From NCBI GenBank assembly GCA_963576785.1, contig OY756139.1:2728001-2792000 (forward strand): 64,000 nucleotides of DNA. Direction: 5' to 3'. The first letter of the stretch is position 1. Each line of letters begins with the position of its first letter. A program made the position numbers and the translations under genes. The notes beneath the pieces are model-generated. The model was not told the DNA's origin. It worked only from the letters and a program-made list of their open reading frames with translations, and searched no databases. The DNA is from Chlorophyllum brunneum. Taxonomy: Eukaryota > Basidiomycota > Agaricomycetes > Agaricales > Agaricaceae. Of the stretch, positions 33,369 to 46,806 are shown one piece after another.

Positions 33369-34167
33369 GTTGATAATGTTGTGATGGAACTAGCGAGGTT
33401 AAAACTAGTAGAGTAGGTGTGATGAATGTTGTCCTGAAGTGAGGCGGACAGCTGAAGCCGATTTTATACACGAAAGATCATGATGTCACGAACTGGAAGT
33501 GACGACACACTCAAGCTATCTATATTTAGGTCCTAAATTGATATCGCTTGTTGGTCCGTCCTGCTCTATAGATCCTAAACTTGGTTAAGGATGGGCATTT
33601 GGTGGGATCACTGGCTGGGAATATGGTCACTGGTATGGGGTTTATGTATTCCAGGTAGCCCAACTATGTGAATCCGGGGCGACAATGGAAGGTACAGGTA
33701 TGGGATCCGTGATATCCATTGGAAATTTCCCGGAGGCGGGCGCTATGGATGCACATGGGTAGCCCTGGCCTGCTTAATTGGCGTCATCACCGTATATTTC
33801 TTTACTTGACCTGGAGATTACCATCATTAACCCGTGCTTCGGACAGTCGCAACCTCATCATAGCCTCTGTATCGGTGATTGTCGGATTAACGTCGTTTCA
33901 AAAATGTGCATTCATTTCATTGGTGCATGTAAAGATAGGACGTATAAGATACAAAACAAGCCGCATTCCAAAGTGCGATGCTGTACCAGATACAAATACA
34001 AATGCGTGTAAGTGCGTATTGCAGTTAATGTCGTGAGGGGAGATTAGAGAAAATAATTAAAATACACCAACGATGCAAGCAAAGCTGGGAAGAGGGAGAA
34101 GGAGATATTAAACAAGGAATTATCAGTACAAGAAAGATCAGAGAAATCGTCCAGCAAACACATTCGA
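33369..34167. promoter_or_regulatory. Intergenic: promoter of small secreted protein gene, 3' flank of PRM1
   Basis: These 799 bases separate two minus-strand genes. The 100 bases before the small-protein start would hold its promoter and 5' leader. I see no supported ORF, tRNA or repeat. Confidence 0.45.
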
Positions 34168-37100
34168 TCATACCGCAAGACCTTCCAGGGGGTTTGTCGG
34201 TATACTCTTCCTCGTCACCGCGGCCTTATCAATCTTCACTCTATGCTCGTCGTCAAAAGGTGACATGAAGGGATTCTCAGACATACTCGGCTGGCGAGTA
34301 TGAGGACCATTAGAAGCAGTCAGTAATCTCTCCATATTCCCGGCCGCACTTCCTACGAAACCACCCCCTGCACCAACACCAGCAACATTTCCGCTCCTGT
34401 TCACAGCAGGAAAGCTAACCGATCGACGGTGTCGTTGGGCATTGCCGAGGGAAGCGGAGGAGGAAACCGGAGCTTGGTGATATCTCCTCGAGGAAGAAGG
34501 GATCGGATACCTCGAATGACCATTATCAAACCCATAGTGGAGCGGAATGGGGATCGAAGGTCGTTGGAGTTGGACTTGAGATTGAGTAGCAACGCCACCA
34601 TAAACTTCTTCAGAATTTAATGATCCAACGTCGGAGGATACGCCACTGCCGTTCCTCGCGTGTTTCGGTTGAAGAGGTCGAGGAGGGGAAATGATGGGAC
34701 GATTGGGTAAAGGTAGGCCAACGGGTGGTTTAGGAGGGGACAGGAATCTGACCGAAGTCGTCGAAGAAGCAGCCGAAGGAAGCGCGACGGACTTCTTGCT
34801 TGGGCTCAGAATACCAGCCCAGGACGGTGGTTGATCGGGTTCGGGAGTCCTCGACCAACGTGACGTGGGCTGGTCAGTCACAACCTCTTGAGTGTTCTCA
34901 TCGGTGGAGTCGTTTCTCGTCGACTGTAACCCCGGTTGCCCGATGCTACGGTCCTGGGTGGCCGAGGTTTCTTGTTGACCTTTCTTGTTGAGAAGGGTGG
35001 TCATCCTTGCCAACCAGGCGGTATGTCTCTTCTCCTCAGCTGGAATGAACGGCGGAGGCGCTTTACGAGGGATCAGTTTTTCCTTTGCAGCCGCCATAAA
35101 GCCTTTCCTTGACTCAACCCGATTCCTCGGCAAGCGCTCACCAAGATAGCTATCCCAGCTTTTCTCGGGATCGATCTTGGCATCGGGGGAAGGGGCTCGG
35201 TTCGTAGTGGCCCAGGATGAAGGTGTAGTACGATCATTACTACCCGTTGTCGAAGCATTGTCCCTGAAGGGCACTACCATGCCTTGGATGGCCTGGTTCT
35301 TCCCCCCCGCCCACCTCTTTTTCTTCCTGTTGTCCACAAGCTGGCGACCGTAAGAATGCCAGAAGACAACCGCAAGACTCATGAGGATGACGACACCCCA
35401 TAGGCCGAGGAAAATACCAAACATGATACGTTCCTTCTTCAGACTTTCCGCATACGAGTTGACCAGTCTCCCGATGAGGCCTTCATTGTCGTCAGCTCCT
35501 CCACCAATAGCAGCGGCCGCGATGGGTTTGACGGTTTCATCGACTGAGCCCTGAGACAACATGAGGGCATACTGGTTCATCCTCGGCATGTCGACCTTGA
35601 GATTGTCGTGGAGGAACGTCAAGGCGTTTTCTATCGCGTCGACCTTACTTCCGATAAAGCACCGGATGAAATCCTGGGCGGGTTGTTCGAGGATGGTACC
35701 ACCAAAGACACTATTGACAACAGTCTCGACGTCGGTGTAGAAGGTGTTGACAGTGGCATTCAGACTAGTGGTAGTCTGATTGACCCATCCAAATAGTCCC
35801 TCATTGAGGGTATTTTGAACCGCATCGACACGAGCGTTGACATCGTTTGCATACGCAGTAGACTGATTGTACATGCTATCGTTGATCGATGTCGCAATGG
35901 TGTTGCTGAAGTCGGAAACGGTAGAAGCAGCACGATCTTGGTATTTGGCGACCAAGGGACCCATCGCCAACAACTGCAATTCCACACACAAAAGGCCAAA
36001 GAAACCAATCAAGAAGATGGCGATTGCAGGCGGGTGGAAAATGTAGTGCAAGAACCATTGCGTATGGGTGTGTTGTGAGGGGCTGAGACGGAGTAACCGC
36101 GAGAGGCGGTTCGTGATGCGGGTGATGAGGGGATGAGCAGAGTTGGCTTGGAGTATCAAGAGGTTATGATCAGTCAGGGTCATCTGAGGAACACCCGCAG
36201 CTGTCTTGGTATGATACATCGTCGGGTCGGTAAGCCATGCTTGACGGGTGTACTCGAGATGGGATTTCATGCAACGCCATTTGTACCAGGTCAGGAGGCA
36301 GTTGAGGCCGATGAGGATCAAAGCGAGAACAACGAGGATAACTGTGCCAATTTTAGCGGTCTTGATCAAGTCCTGGCCAATATCGTCAACAACAGACATG
36401 TCAATGTCGTTGCAGAAGGAGAGACGATTCTGGGGTGGAACAGGCATGATGGAGGAGTTGAAGGAAATCTCGGCAAAGGTATCATTGATGTCCTTTTTGA
36501 GGAGCTCGAAAGGTGTGTCGATACTAATTGGACATGAATACGGATGTAGAATGAATGAAAAGAACCAGGTACGCACATAGAATCGACCTCGTCCTTCAAC
36601 TGGGCAACAGTAGGGATGGTAGAATTCAATTTAGTGAGGGAATCTTGAAAGGAAGAGGGTAGCTGGAGATTCGTCAAGCTATCAAGGCTGGGAACGCTGA
36701 TCTGAGGGGCTTGAATGTCGCTGAAGGGGTTGACCTTGTTGATTCCGTCGATGAAGTTCTTGATGACAGTGTTGGCGGATTGAATGTCATTCTGTATACT
36801 CGTTCGAAGGCTGCTAGCAGTGGACTGCAGGAGGCTATTCAACTAGCGCAAGAAAGTCAGTTGGCTATTCAGGTCCGGGCAGTTGACGACTCACCTCCTG
36901 CACTGCGCCAATAAGAATAGAAAGTCCTCCGCGTACAACAAGTTCCAGGAAGCACAACAGGGTTGAGCGGTATAAGTCGACGATAAAATTAATTATAGCC
37001 TCCATGATCGTCAGAGAAGTCGTCAAGACATATCTTGCGCCGTTCAACGTCGCGTTAACGGCATCCACAAACTGTTCATTCGTGGCAATGGCCATGATTC

Positions 37101-37356
37101 TAGGCATGCTGGCGGCAGACGTAGCAGCCTGTTCGGCCGCCTTGCAACTTGTCAACAAATCGCCTTTGGCATTTGCAACAGCATCCTGAGAAGCAGCGAG
37201 CGAGAGTTGAAGTCGGAAAGCAACAAACAGCAGGGAAAGGATAGGATACGCGAGCCAGGTGAGAGAAAGAAGATGGGGAAGCTGGAGATAGGGGGTGAGG
37301 GTTGTGGTCGTGTACGAGGAGTCGTAAGGAGTGTCTGGGTGAGAAAAGGCAGGCAT
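34168..37356 (-). CDS. PRM1: Plasma membrane fusion protein Prm1
   Basis: The start is the ATG at 37354-37356 ([20 protein letters not shown]); three main exons join as [15 protein letters not shown] and [17 protein letters not shown]. Hydrophobic segments in order: [79 protein letters not shown] and [20 protein letters not shown]. Between them are extracellular loops rich in Asn, Thr and Ser with predicted helices ([20 protein letters not shown]). This topology and the motif [20 protein letters not shown] fit Prm1, which promotes plasma-membrane fusion of mating cells. After the last membrane segment comes a Ser/Pro-rich cytosolic tail of about 350 residues, longer than in yeast. It lies 530 bp downstream of SEY1 on the same strand. 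Confidence 0.9.
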
Positions 37357-37886
37357 GCCAGTGCCGGTGGGGGGTCGACCTGCGACGTGGGTGTGGTATA
37401 AGAGATGCTCCCGTCCTCTGACCTGTCCATTGTCCACTCCTATTGTGCAGGAGACAATACCCTTGTTTGCCCCGTACAAACAACACACCACCGCCACATG
37501 ACCAACGTGTACCGCCAGAACATCCAGCTAAAATACAACAGCACTCATATCTAGTCGTTCGCTCAGCAAACCCCGTTTCCAGGGCATCTAACCTTTGAGC
37601 CAATTTGATTACTCCGGTGCCCAGCTCCCGGATACAAGGGCCTCCATTCCTCTCCACCGCTACCTTGTCTTTATTATCCCAGTCACTCTGACATCCGACA
37701 TGCCGTCCGTCGTAACCGTAAATAAGCCATAGTGATGTAACGACGACCAATTGGAAGCTCATAGATAGTAGGTAAAATGTAACTGTGATCATGCTTAATG
37801 GTGCGACACAAAAGGAAATAAACAAGTCAATTGAGTTCGAGCGCTCTTTGCAAAGCCTCAACACTCCGCGCACAGCGCGCCGGGTC
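37357..37886 (-). other. PRM1-SEY1 interval with a long unexplained open frame
   Basis: The 530 bases between the SEY1 stop and the PRM1 start remain open throughout in one minus-strand frame. From the ATG at 37790-37792 the frame would begin with a hydrophobic segment (MITVTFYLLSMSFQLVVVTS, then LWLIYGYDG) and a helical stretch (CIRELGTGVIKLAQRLDALE), before running into PRM1 exon 1 in another frame. It could be an unannotated small membrane protein or just PRM1 leader sequence. Confidence 0.35.
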
Positions 37887-40851
37887 TCATAACTCCTGTT
37901 GTTGCCGCCGTCTGTGTTCATCTTCGTCATAGAAATCGCGCATAGAACTTGAACGGGATGACGTTGGCGATGCCCGTACAGGTTCTGCAAGCGCAGGTTG
38001 TAAATGTTCCCGGAGCTTATTCGTAGCTTGACTCTGGACCTACGCGACACAGTCAATCACCGCATCAACTCCAATCATACAGAATCATCTCACCTCTCCA
38101 ACGACAGTCTTCGAGACTTGCAACAAAGGTCCTGCTAGCCCCAGTTGGTTGATCACGTACGCCGAAGCCACTGCCAAAAGCAGCAACGTAAAGTACAAAG
38201 GGTTGAACAGGATAAACATCGCTTCGTTCCAACCCAGTACCACAAGGACACCATACATCCATGTCGGAATTTGTGCGATACCAGCAACGGTACTCCTCTT
38301 CGCCTCGACGTAGTACGCATCGGCGTCCTTGCGGAATCTGTTGCTCAGGTCCACTTGCTTGGTCGGGGAGAACAGGATCAGGGAGGCTTCAAAGTCGATT
38401 TCACCCTCCCCAGTCAGTGCATCCGCCGAATCAGAGGGAAGAGTGAATTCTAGTGTAGAATCCTGGGGTTTAATGTCTGAGTAGAGAGGAATGAGGTCGA
38501 GGGTCTAGTGTCATTTCCATCTCGTAAGTCAAAGCTCCACCAAGTACCAAGCCAGAACGCTTACTTCTTCCTTTGCCTTTCTGAATGCACCATCAATGTC
38601 ATCATCGGGTTTCCAGACGCGGGGTACGCCCTGTTCATCATACCTGAACCGTTCTTCAAAGTGACTTCGAAGCTTGCTCAGGAAAACTGCGTCGGCAGTT
38701 TGTTCATCAATCTTCCCCCGAAGTACTTGCCAAGCGCGTTTGCGAAGGGTGGCCAGTGAGGAATCATTCTCTTCTTCAGTACAGTTAAAACCTTTTTGCA
38801 TGAGGTTAGAGGCAAGATAGATTTAAAAGACAGAATCAGTGCCCACTCTTAGCCTTGGTCATGTATGCGCTCTCCGCTTTCGAGAGAACATCCTTGAATG
38901 AACGAAGAATCTCATCCCACATGTCCTTGGCACCTCTGTTCAGCTGCAGCTCCACAGGTTCCGAAATATGCTTCTTGATATTCCTCTATAACACCAGTCA
39001 GCACTTCACTAGGGCACCACTTTCCACGACGAGCATACCTCGATTTGGTTGACCATCTTCTTCGTCTCATCCTTCCGGCACTGATCCGCAACACTCCCAA
39101 TTTCCTCCCTCAACAATTCCAACTCATCCTCCCACACCCAATCTGTACCGTCAACGAAAGCCTCCGTCGCACCCTCCTCAAACTTGCCCTCCCACTTTTC
39201 CCTCGCCTTGATCACGACATTGCCAAAGTCGTATTCCCCCCCCTTGAGTCCGTCTAGGAGAGCCTTCTTGAACTGCATGAGACAGAATTTGTGCAAGTTC
39301 TTGAGCTGACCGAGGAAGAGAGGTGAGAGCGTCGAGTCCAGGGCTGCGACAAGGTCGGAACGTTTACGGCCGTATACAGCCTTGTGATATCTCGAAGCAT
39401 CGCGATCATAACGAGCTTTATAAAGGTAATGAATGAACGCATAGTAGAATGAATGAATGGAAAGTAACTTACTCAAAGCTTGTATTCTCCAGTTCCTCAT
39501 CATACCGCCCAGACCCTCCACCACCTGACCTGCTTCCACAGGTCTTTTGTGCGACTTGGCTTGTTCATTGAACTCAGCGAGGGCACCTGCTGAAATTTCA
39601 TCGCAGCGGAACTGGGCAAGAAGTTCCTGTTGTGTCGGCAGGTCAAGGTCCTTATTTGATTGGACTTGTTCCTAATATCAAATTGCATCAATATGTGTCT
39701 GGGGAATATGTCATCAATTGGACTCACCCAGATACCCTCCATGTAGAAAGCAACGCCATCAGCAGGGATACGTTTGTGGTAGGCGGGCTTGAACAGATAG
39801 CTTGAGCTATCCTTCTCCACGAACCTTTTGCGAAGTGATTGGACTTCAGCATCAAACTTGTCCGGGACCAAGACCTTGTGAGGAAGAGTGGTGAACTGAA
39901 GATCAAAATAGTCAGAAAGTTGCCGATCTTTGAGCTCAGAAGGTTTTGAGAGGCCATCCCAAATGCGTAAGAGGTCGGAGGTAAGTGTGGTTTGAAGGTT
40001 GGCAAGGGGGGTTGCACCAATGTGATCTCGGATGACGAAAAGAAGAAGAGTCCGGCCGCTTGAGCTATGAGATATGAGGAGTACGAGGAGAAAATGTGAG
40101 TTGGTATGTTCGGTCATGATCATCAGCTTCTACGGACCTCTCCTTCTTTCCGAACAGACCCAAATTCACTTCAAATACGGTCTTTAGGAGACCCATGTTT
40201 GCACCGTTGTAAAGACCAACTTGATGTTCCCACATATTAACGATAAGGATTTCAGAGGAGGCAAGTGAGAATAAGGCAGATTTGCGCTCAAAGTCTTGGT
40301 CCTCGCCACGTTCGCGACCATCAGTACCTTCCACGTCCATGACCATTACATTCATGGCCTTGCCTCGGCACATCCAGATACCTATCAGAGTGAGCTTTAG
40401 TGAGAACAATACACAACTCTGGAGGTTGACATACCCTTGGTCGTCTGCTGCCGTTTGGACTCGTCCATGACGTCGAAGGTTGTACCGAACAACCTGTTTA
40501 GTAGAGTACCTTTGCAAAACTTCAGCGCGTGCCCCTCATTGCACACATTCTGAACTCACTTTTTCCCGTTGACTGTGAACCAAACACGGCCACGATGTTG
40601 TAGTCGAAACCAGCATCCCGAAGGCCCCACCGCTCGACCTGCTTGCTCAAATCCGGTCTGCAGAAGGAATGAGAGAATCAGTATCATACTACAAAGGATG
40701 TACAAGCAAAGAAGGTGTACGTGAATTGTTTCTCGTCGTCGACAATCTGCATACGCCCGGTCGCCCCATTGACATGAGGAGTATGACCATTGACAGGTGC
40801 CGCGCCAGCAGTACCGTTCGTCTGGGCACCAGCAAAGTCGTTTGAAGTCAT
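37887..40851 (-). CDS. SEY1: Sey1/RHD3/atlastin-like ER membrane-fusion GTPase
   Basis: The start is the ATG at 40849-40851 ([20 protein letters not shown]). The dynamin-like GTPase domain shows the P-loop (GSQSTGKS), TTKGIWMCRG, the G3 motif [40 protein letters not shown] and [15 protein letters not shown] (G4 region). A long helical bundle follows ([20 protein letters not shown] to FRKAKEE). Two close membrane segments form a hairpin ([19 protein letters not shown] and [17 protein letters not shown]). The C-terminal amphipathic tail ends in RRRQQQEL. This is the full Sey1 layout. The protein tethers and fuses ER tubules by homotypic GTP-driven dimerisation, keeping the ER network connected. 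About ten introns interrupt it. Confidence 0.95.
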
Positions 40852-41597
40852 TGCGGGTGGAGATATGTTATGAATATGACGAAATTGCAAGTAGGATAAG
40901 TGTACAAAGGTAAAGAATGGTGAATGGAGATGGGGAGGGAAGTGTTGAAAACGGGAGGCTGCCAGGTTCGGACTATACGACTTCCGTGACACGTGCTACT
41001 CTTTAGTCACCTGGTGTTCATTCTGCTGGTGAGTCGCTTCTGTGGTGTGCAAACTCTTGGTAGGGCATCTGTGTCCTGATCTCTCACACCGGCTCAGGAA
41101 CGTTTCTGCCTCTTTCGTTGCAAGAACACTAGAACTCGTGCTACAGCCACGTCGGCCGCGTTTTCCCATACAGTAGACCGTATCAAGGTAGGTCGGCCTA
41201 GAAAATTAACACGAAATGAAATGCAATGTTTACTTTGAAGGATGGATGAAGGTTTAAGCGAAAGTGAAGGGAATTCTGACGACTTTGTACCGTCCACATA
41301 GTCCGACGGAAGTACGCTCCAGACGTCACCCCACACGAAGCTTCGTCCTGTGAGTACAATGCCTCCAACAAGCACGACGTTCCGAGTCCGCTACTTGCTC
41401 CATGAGCATCTACGGCCTTCCGTTATATTTTGTTGCCATCAGGCGTGAGAGAACCCGTGTGAGTTGAACGGATTTTCTGCAGCTTCCATGGAGTCACGCG
41501 AACCAGATCATTTCTGTCCAGCACACACCTCTGAGCATGTTCCGTATATAACTGTTGTTATCGCTCGTCGTCTGTATCTCACCGTTGATCTTAAACA
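40852..41597. promoter_or_regulatory. Divergent promoter region, SEY1 / acetoacetyl-CoA synthetase
   Basis: These 746 bases separate divergent start codons. A minus-strand frame at 41094-41375 has a plausible intron and would read RPTLIRSTVWENAADVAVAR near its end, but it lacks an ATG in frame, so I do not call a gene. Confidence 0.4.
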
Positions 41598-44382
41598 ATG
41601 GACTCATACTTCTCCCAGTCGAAGCTCTTGTGGACACCCAGAAACCCTGGCTTTACAAATACAGATCTCCTCCGGCGCCTCATCAACCGGAAATATGGCC
41701 TTAAACTCCGTAAGCATCTCAAATCTCATCGCTGCTGTCCCTTGTTATCACTGACAATCATCATACAGAGGACTACCATGAACTGCATAAGTACTCTGTC
41801 GAACACGACGAGTTCTGGTTAGATCTCTGGGAATACCTCGGTATTATTAGTTCAGTGCCTCCTAGCAAGGTAGGAATATTATGTAGGCCCGTGGAACCTC
41901 GCAGGTTGCTCAAACGCAAACTCATACACAGGACCGAATCATTTCACCAGGAAGGTTCAAAGAAATACCGGTGTGGTTCCCGGATGCTAGGTTGAACTAT
42001 GCCGAGAACTTGCTTTGGCGCAAGGACGACGCAGTTGCAATTACTGCCTCAGGAGAATCAGGTATCATTGAGCATTTCACGTTCAGACAACTGCGAGAGA
42101 TGGTCAGGAATATGGCTTCTGCTCTTAGGACATTAGGACTCCGGGTCGGGGATAGGGTGGCAGGTACGTTCGGTGACAGAGGATACGAACGTCTCCCTTG
42201 ACCATTCGACTTGATGAATACGTAGCAATCGTTACGAACTCGATCAACTCAGTGGTCATTGCCCTCGCAGTAGCGAGTATTGGTGGAATATTCTCCACCA
42301 CAGCAACGGATATGGGTGTTCAGGTTAGCGTACCGTTTTGACTTCCTTCTTTGCACTCATCCATTGTGACAGGGTATCTTGGACAGATACCGTCAAATTC
42401 GTCCCAAATTTGTCTTCTCCGACACAGAAGTTACCTACTCTGGCAAACGAACAGACCTCACAGACAAGATCAGAGAAGTTGTCGAAGACCTCATTGTACA
42501 TGGTCTCCAGCAAGCCATTCTCCTACCAAGCCGCATTACTGGGGAGGAGGTAAAATTGAAAGATCTCAAGAACAGGTAATCAACCGTTGCATCGCAGAGC
42601 TACGGTTGAGTGCTGACAACAAATGTCTGTAGCTTGACTCTGTCAAAGCTCTTGCAAATGGCTGATGAGCGCGAACTCCAGTTCGAACAGTTACCGTTCA
42701 GTCAGCCTTTGTTCATCCTTTACAGTTCTGGGACATCCGGGAAACCCAAGTGCATCGTACACTCAGCGGGGGTACGTCCACTTATCCTTGAAACCAGCAA
42801 ACACTGAGACATGACACAGGGTGTCTTGATGCAAACCAAGAAGTGCGCGCACATTGGCCTCAGTCTGAGCATGAACGACACTTTTTTCCAGTATACAACA
42901 GTATGTTACTCTCCACATTCACTTCCCTAAGCCCTAAATCCCCTGTACTCAGACAGGATGGATGATGTGGACGTATATGCTGATTGGTCTTGCTATCGGT
43001 GCTCGTATAATCCTCTACGACGGCTCCCCTTTCTATCCCGATCTTAGAACCTACCTGAAATTTATCGACACCCAGAAGTAGTTCAGCTTCTCTCACGGTG
43101 CTTCGAAATACTAAGGCTCCCGTAGCGTGACGCTTCTGGGTACAAGCCCACGTTTCCTAGCTGAAGTCCAAGGCCGAGGTATCTCACCTCGTACGTTCCT
43201 CATTGCTGCATTTTATTCGCCCGCATGGCTCAATGAAGGCTACAACAGTCCAACTAGGAAGATTTAACGCTTTGAAAACAATTGGCTGCACTGGTGCGGT
43301 CCTCACGTCCCCTATGTTCGAATGGGCGCAATATGCATTCGGAAAGAACGTACACATGGTTTCTACAAGTGGTGGAACGGATGTATGCACTGCTTGTATG
43401 TCTACTCCACTATCGTTAACAGTAGTTGACCTTCCTCTCCAGTCGTCACTGGAAATCCAACATTACCTGTATATGCTGGAGGTAAGCACTCCATAACACC
43501 CTGTCTGAATGCGACCTCACTTTAATTGGTTACACGCAGAGATCCAGTGTAAGGAACTTGGACAAAAGACTGAAATCTTCGACTCGGACGGTAATAATAT
43601 CGAGCACACTGGCCAACCTGGAGAGTTGGTCTGCACAAAAGCCCATCCTTCCCTACCCCTCTTCTTCTGGGGAGACGATTCCGGGAAGAAACTGCGCGAC
43701 ACTTACTTCAGTATGTATCCCGGTGAGCGACTCCCTTGGCTTGTTCTCCGATGCCCAAGCTAAGTAGTATAGGCATTTGGAGACAGGGTGATTTTATGGT
43801 CGTTAATCCCCAGACGAAAGGAATCATGATCCTTGGCCGAAGGTAGTCTATCTATCGCTACTCTTTTCTTAGATTCAGCTTCTCACACTCCCTTCTTCAG
43901 CGATGGTGTCTTAAATCCAAGTGGCGTTCGTTTCGGATCTGGAGAAATTTATTCAGTTCTGGAAAAATTTTCGTCGGTCCTTGACGACTCACTCTGCATT
44001 GGTCAAAGACGCGCCCAGGATAAAGACGAGCGCGTGCTTCTGTTCCTGAAGATGCGCCAAGGCCGAGAGTTTACCCCACCGTTGGAAGCACAAGTTCGGA
44101 ACGCTATTAGGACAGCTCTAAGCGCCAGGCATGTGCCTGCTTACATTTTTGAAATTGAGGAAATCCCGGTAAGCGTATCCCTATCCGACTCTGCCAGAAT
44201 ATGTTCACGAACCGGGGCAGTATACGGTAAATGGAAAGAAGATTGAAATTGCTGTCAAGCAAATTGTCTCTGGTTCCAACCTCCAACCCAGTGGGACAGT
44301 TGCGAATCCGGATTCGTTGAAATTGTATTACAAATTCAGGGATATTGAGGGTGTGGCAAATGCTGCCAAGGCTAAGCTCTGA
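41598..44382 (+). CDS. AACS: Acetoacetyl-CoA synthetase
   Basis: The start at 41598 gives [20 protein letters not shown]; the stop is at 44380-44382. The adenylate-forming domain is clear: [60 protein letters not shown], the P-loop-like [76 protein letters not shown], and the C-terminal subdomain [20 protein letters not shown] followed by [18 protein letters not shown], whose lysine is the usual adenylation-site residue. The WTP start and NYAENLL block favour acetoacetyl- over acetyl-CoA synthetase. It activates acetoacetate to acetoacetyl-CoA in the cytosol, feeding sterol and lipid synthesis. More than ten short introns interrupt it. Confidence 0.93.
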
Positions 44383-46806
44383 ACTATTTAGGCTTTATTA
44401 AATGTGTGTCGGTATTTCGCTCCGTTAATATGAGTGTTACTACCTATGTCCATTCCCTAGTGATATCCCTTGCCTTGGGAAGGGGTTGAGAGCGGAACAT
44501 ACCCACTTGACCAAGGGGACCCTGTACCTGGTCAACAGGGCGTCCCACAATGGTTAATGCACGTCGCACGTCCTCTGTGTATCCATGCACCTAAGAATTA
44601 TACCATATCTGTGGTATTTGACTGCGGACGGTAAAATAATTCGTGCGGTCGTTCTAGACGTCTCTCATGCTTCCCTCAGTCTTTGCTCTCGCATGGGTTG
44701 TTAAACCTGAGGCAAGTGACACCAGAAGCAGGACGCGTGGGAACTGGTATGGCCCATGGATTGTAGTTCTGTGTAGAGGGCGTTCAAATGGGTTTCTATC
44801 GTGACGATTATCACAATCCCGAGCCTAGGGATTTAGACTACTGATGCTTGAGGGGGTATGAGCTATTATCAGAGCTGGGTTATTTTTAGTACATCTGACG
44901 AATTTGCTGACAGTATCTGGCACCGCGCTGGAGCAAGAAGGCAGATTGTGCTGATGTTCTGTGGTATAGAGTATGACGCATCGGAGAGGATACATCCCCG
45001 AGACACGTGCCAGGTTCAACTCGTCAATCCCTGGAGTGACGGTGGCGGATCCATCTGACAGCTCCATATCACGCACCTTGCCCAGATTTAGGTAATTGAT
45101 AGGCAATGGTATTCTGAACGACGACGAGCGAATTGCTGTGGGATTGGCGGTACCGGAGCCCCTGGCCCGCGATTGACGACCATAGTAACCAATTGTTGTG
45201 GGTGGGCTGCTCATCTTGATGATGATGTCGAGTACCGCCACAATGCAAGGAGGATATGAATTAGAGCCGCAGTACAAGTGGTTGCAGCACGCAACGGAAG
45301 TATCCGAGGTTTTCAGAGCACCACCCAAAGAAAATAGGTTGACTACGTACTAGTTCCCGACGAGGCCTCGATTACGAACTGCTATCACCCGTGATCAGCA
45401 CCGTCGTCTACTCTGTTTGGCGGTTTCAGCGGAAGTAAAGAACCGCCACAACTTATGTAGCAGCTCTTCTTGTATTGCGACAGCGTCGGAGCTGTATACA
45501 TTTGCTATCGGGGCGGGCGGAGACTCAATTCTGCCAAGGAATCTTGCTTCGAGTACTCAGCCACACCATTGACTATTCAAGCTTCTTTTTGTTGACATAG
45601 AAACCAGATCTATGATTGTCCTTCTCAAATGATAAGCTGTACATACCCGCATGCATTAGCTGGGGGAGAGGTCGCGCTTGAGGTTATAAGCCTAAGGCAG
45701 GGATAGATCTGTGCATGAGAGATGTGAATGTAAAGTGGGCCTAAAGGATGAGGCAATGCGGACTGAACCTTGAAGTGGATATGATTCTGTGATCGGTGGT
45801 CGGTGGGGAACAAAGCAAGGAACCGGGCCCATCGCAGGAGCTGGATATCTATTCGGGGAAGATGGGTGATGGCCTGGAGAGTAAATTGACTATGAGGCCG
45901 GATCTTTGAGAGACGAACAAGTAGTAGCCAGTGTTCTGGGTGGGATTTCTCAAACGGGAAAACGCATGGGGATTCGGTGTCAGTCAGAAATGTTCATCTA
46001 TCAGCTTATTTGGTTTAGGTCTGGGTTCTAATCCTGGTCTGTCTGATACGTAGATGTTCAGGGAGCACACGGAAGAAGATTCAGCTCGTGGAAATAAAAA
46101 TAACAGCGTATTGTCATGTCGAAACTTCTCAGCGTCTGTTCACGCAGTGTGATCCCCGTCGCAGTCGGGATTGTCGGTACAATGTCGCGTGTAGTTAATT
46201 CTGGGCGTCGCGGGTAGTTTTTCAGTGACACTTCCGTGACGGCGGAATCCCTGGTTTCGAGCAAAGGTGTACGTTGAATGACATTTTTGAGCCAGTCGTC
46301 TGACTCTAGAGGACCCTCACATGACCAGAAGTGAATGTATTTGCACTAGCATGTATAACGGACTGAGCCTGGAGGAAAGAAGATGGGAGTCTGAAGCACA
46401 ACTGGATACCAAATTAGAGTGGATATGGGAGAGACAGGTATTTGGGGGCGCTGACAGGGCTGTGCCTGGCCGAGCTGTGGGCTGCCCAGTGAGATGGACT
46501 CGGTGATGGAGGCGAAGCCTGGACTTGAATTAGCTGCGCTGAGAAGAGAACTGGAGGGCAGTGACATCTTGTGTCAATGGCGGGGTGATTGCCGGTTCGA
46601 CCACCGAAGTTGCCACGCGGGTAATGCCACGTGGGAGTGCCGAGTGGTAACTAGCGTAACGTCACATCGATCGCTGTGACATTTCCAGGCCCTTGTTCTC
46701 TGCAGTGATCTGTGTCTTGGCCTCTGCCTGCTATCCTCCCGCCCCTTCCTGCCCCCGCATATATATACCTCCTCACCACATCATACCACCCTCCCGCTCC
46801 TCCCCA
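44383..46806. other. Gene-poor interval of about 2.4 kb
   Basis: This is the longest stretch without a convincing gene. A minus-strand frame from the ATG at 45212-45214 to 44825 could encode 129 residues (MSSPPTTIGYYGRQSRARGS at the start), but codon pattern and composition give no real support. No transposon ends, tRNA or tandem repeat were recognised. The last few hundred bases form the promoter of the next gene. Confidence 0.4.
46759..46767 (+). promoter_or_regulatory. TATA-like box upstream of the 46807 gene
   Basis: An ATATATATA run lies 40-48 bases before the ATG at 46807 and is followed by a C/T-rich tract (about 46768-46805), a layout common in basidiomycete core promoters. The function is inferred from position only. 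Confidence 0.4.

Noticed and set aside
41094..41375. Minus-strand frame in the SEY1/AACS interval, with an intron-like segment
   Set aside because: It has no ATG in frame and no known match; the spliced reading is possible but unsupported.
44825..45214. Possible 129-residue minus-strand protein
   Set aside because: No domain, no clear intron structure, and composition typical of chance open frames.
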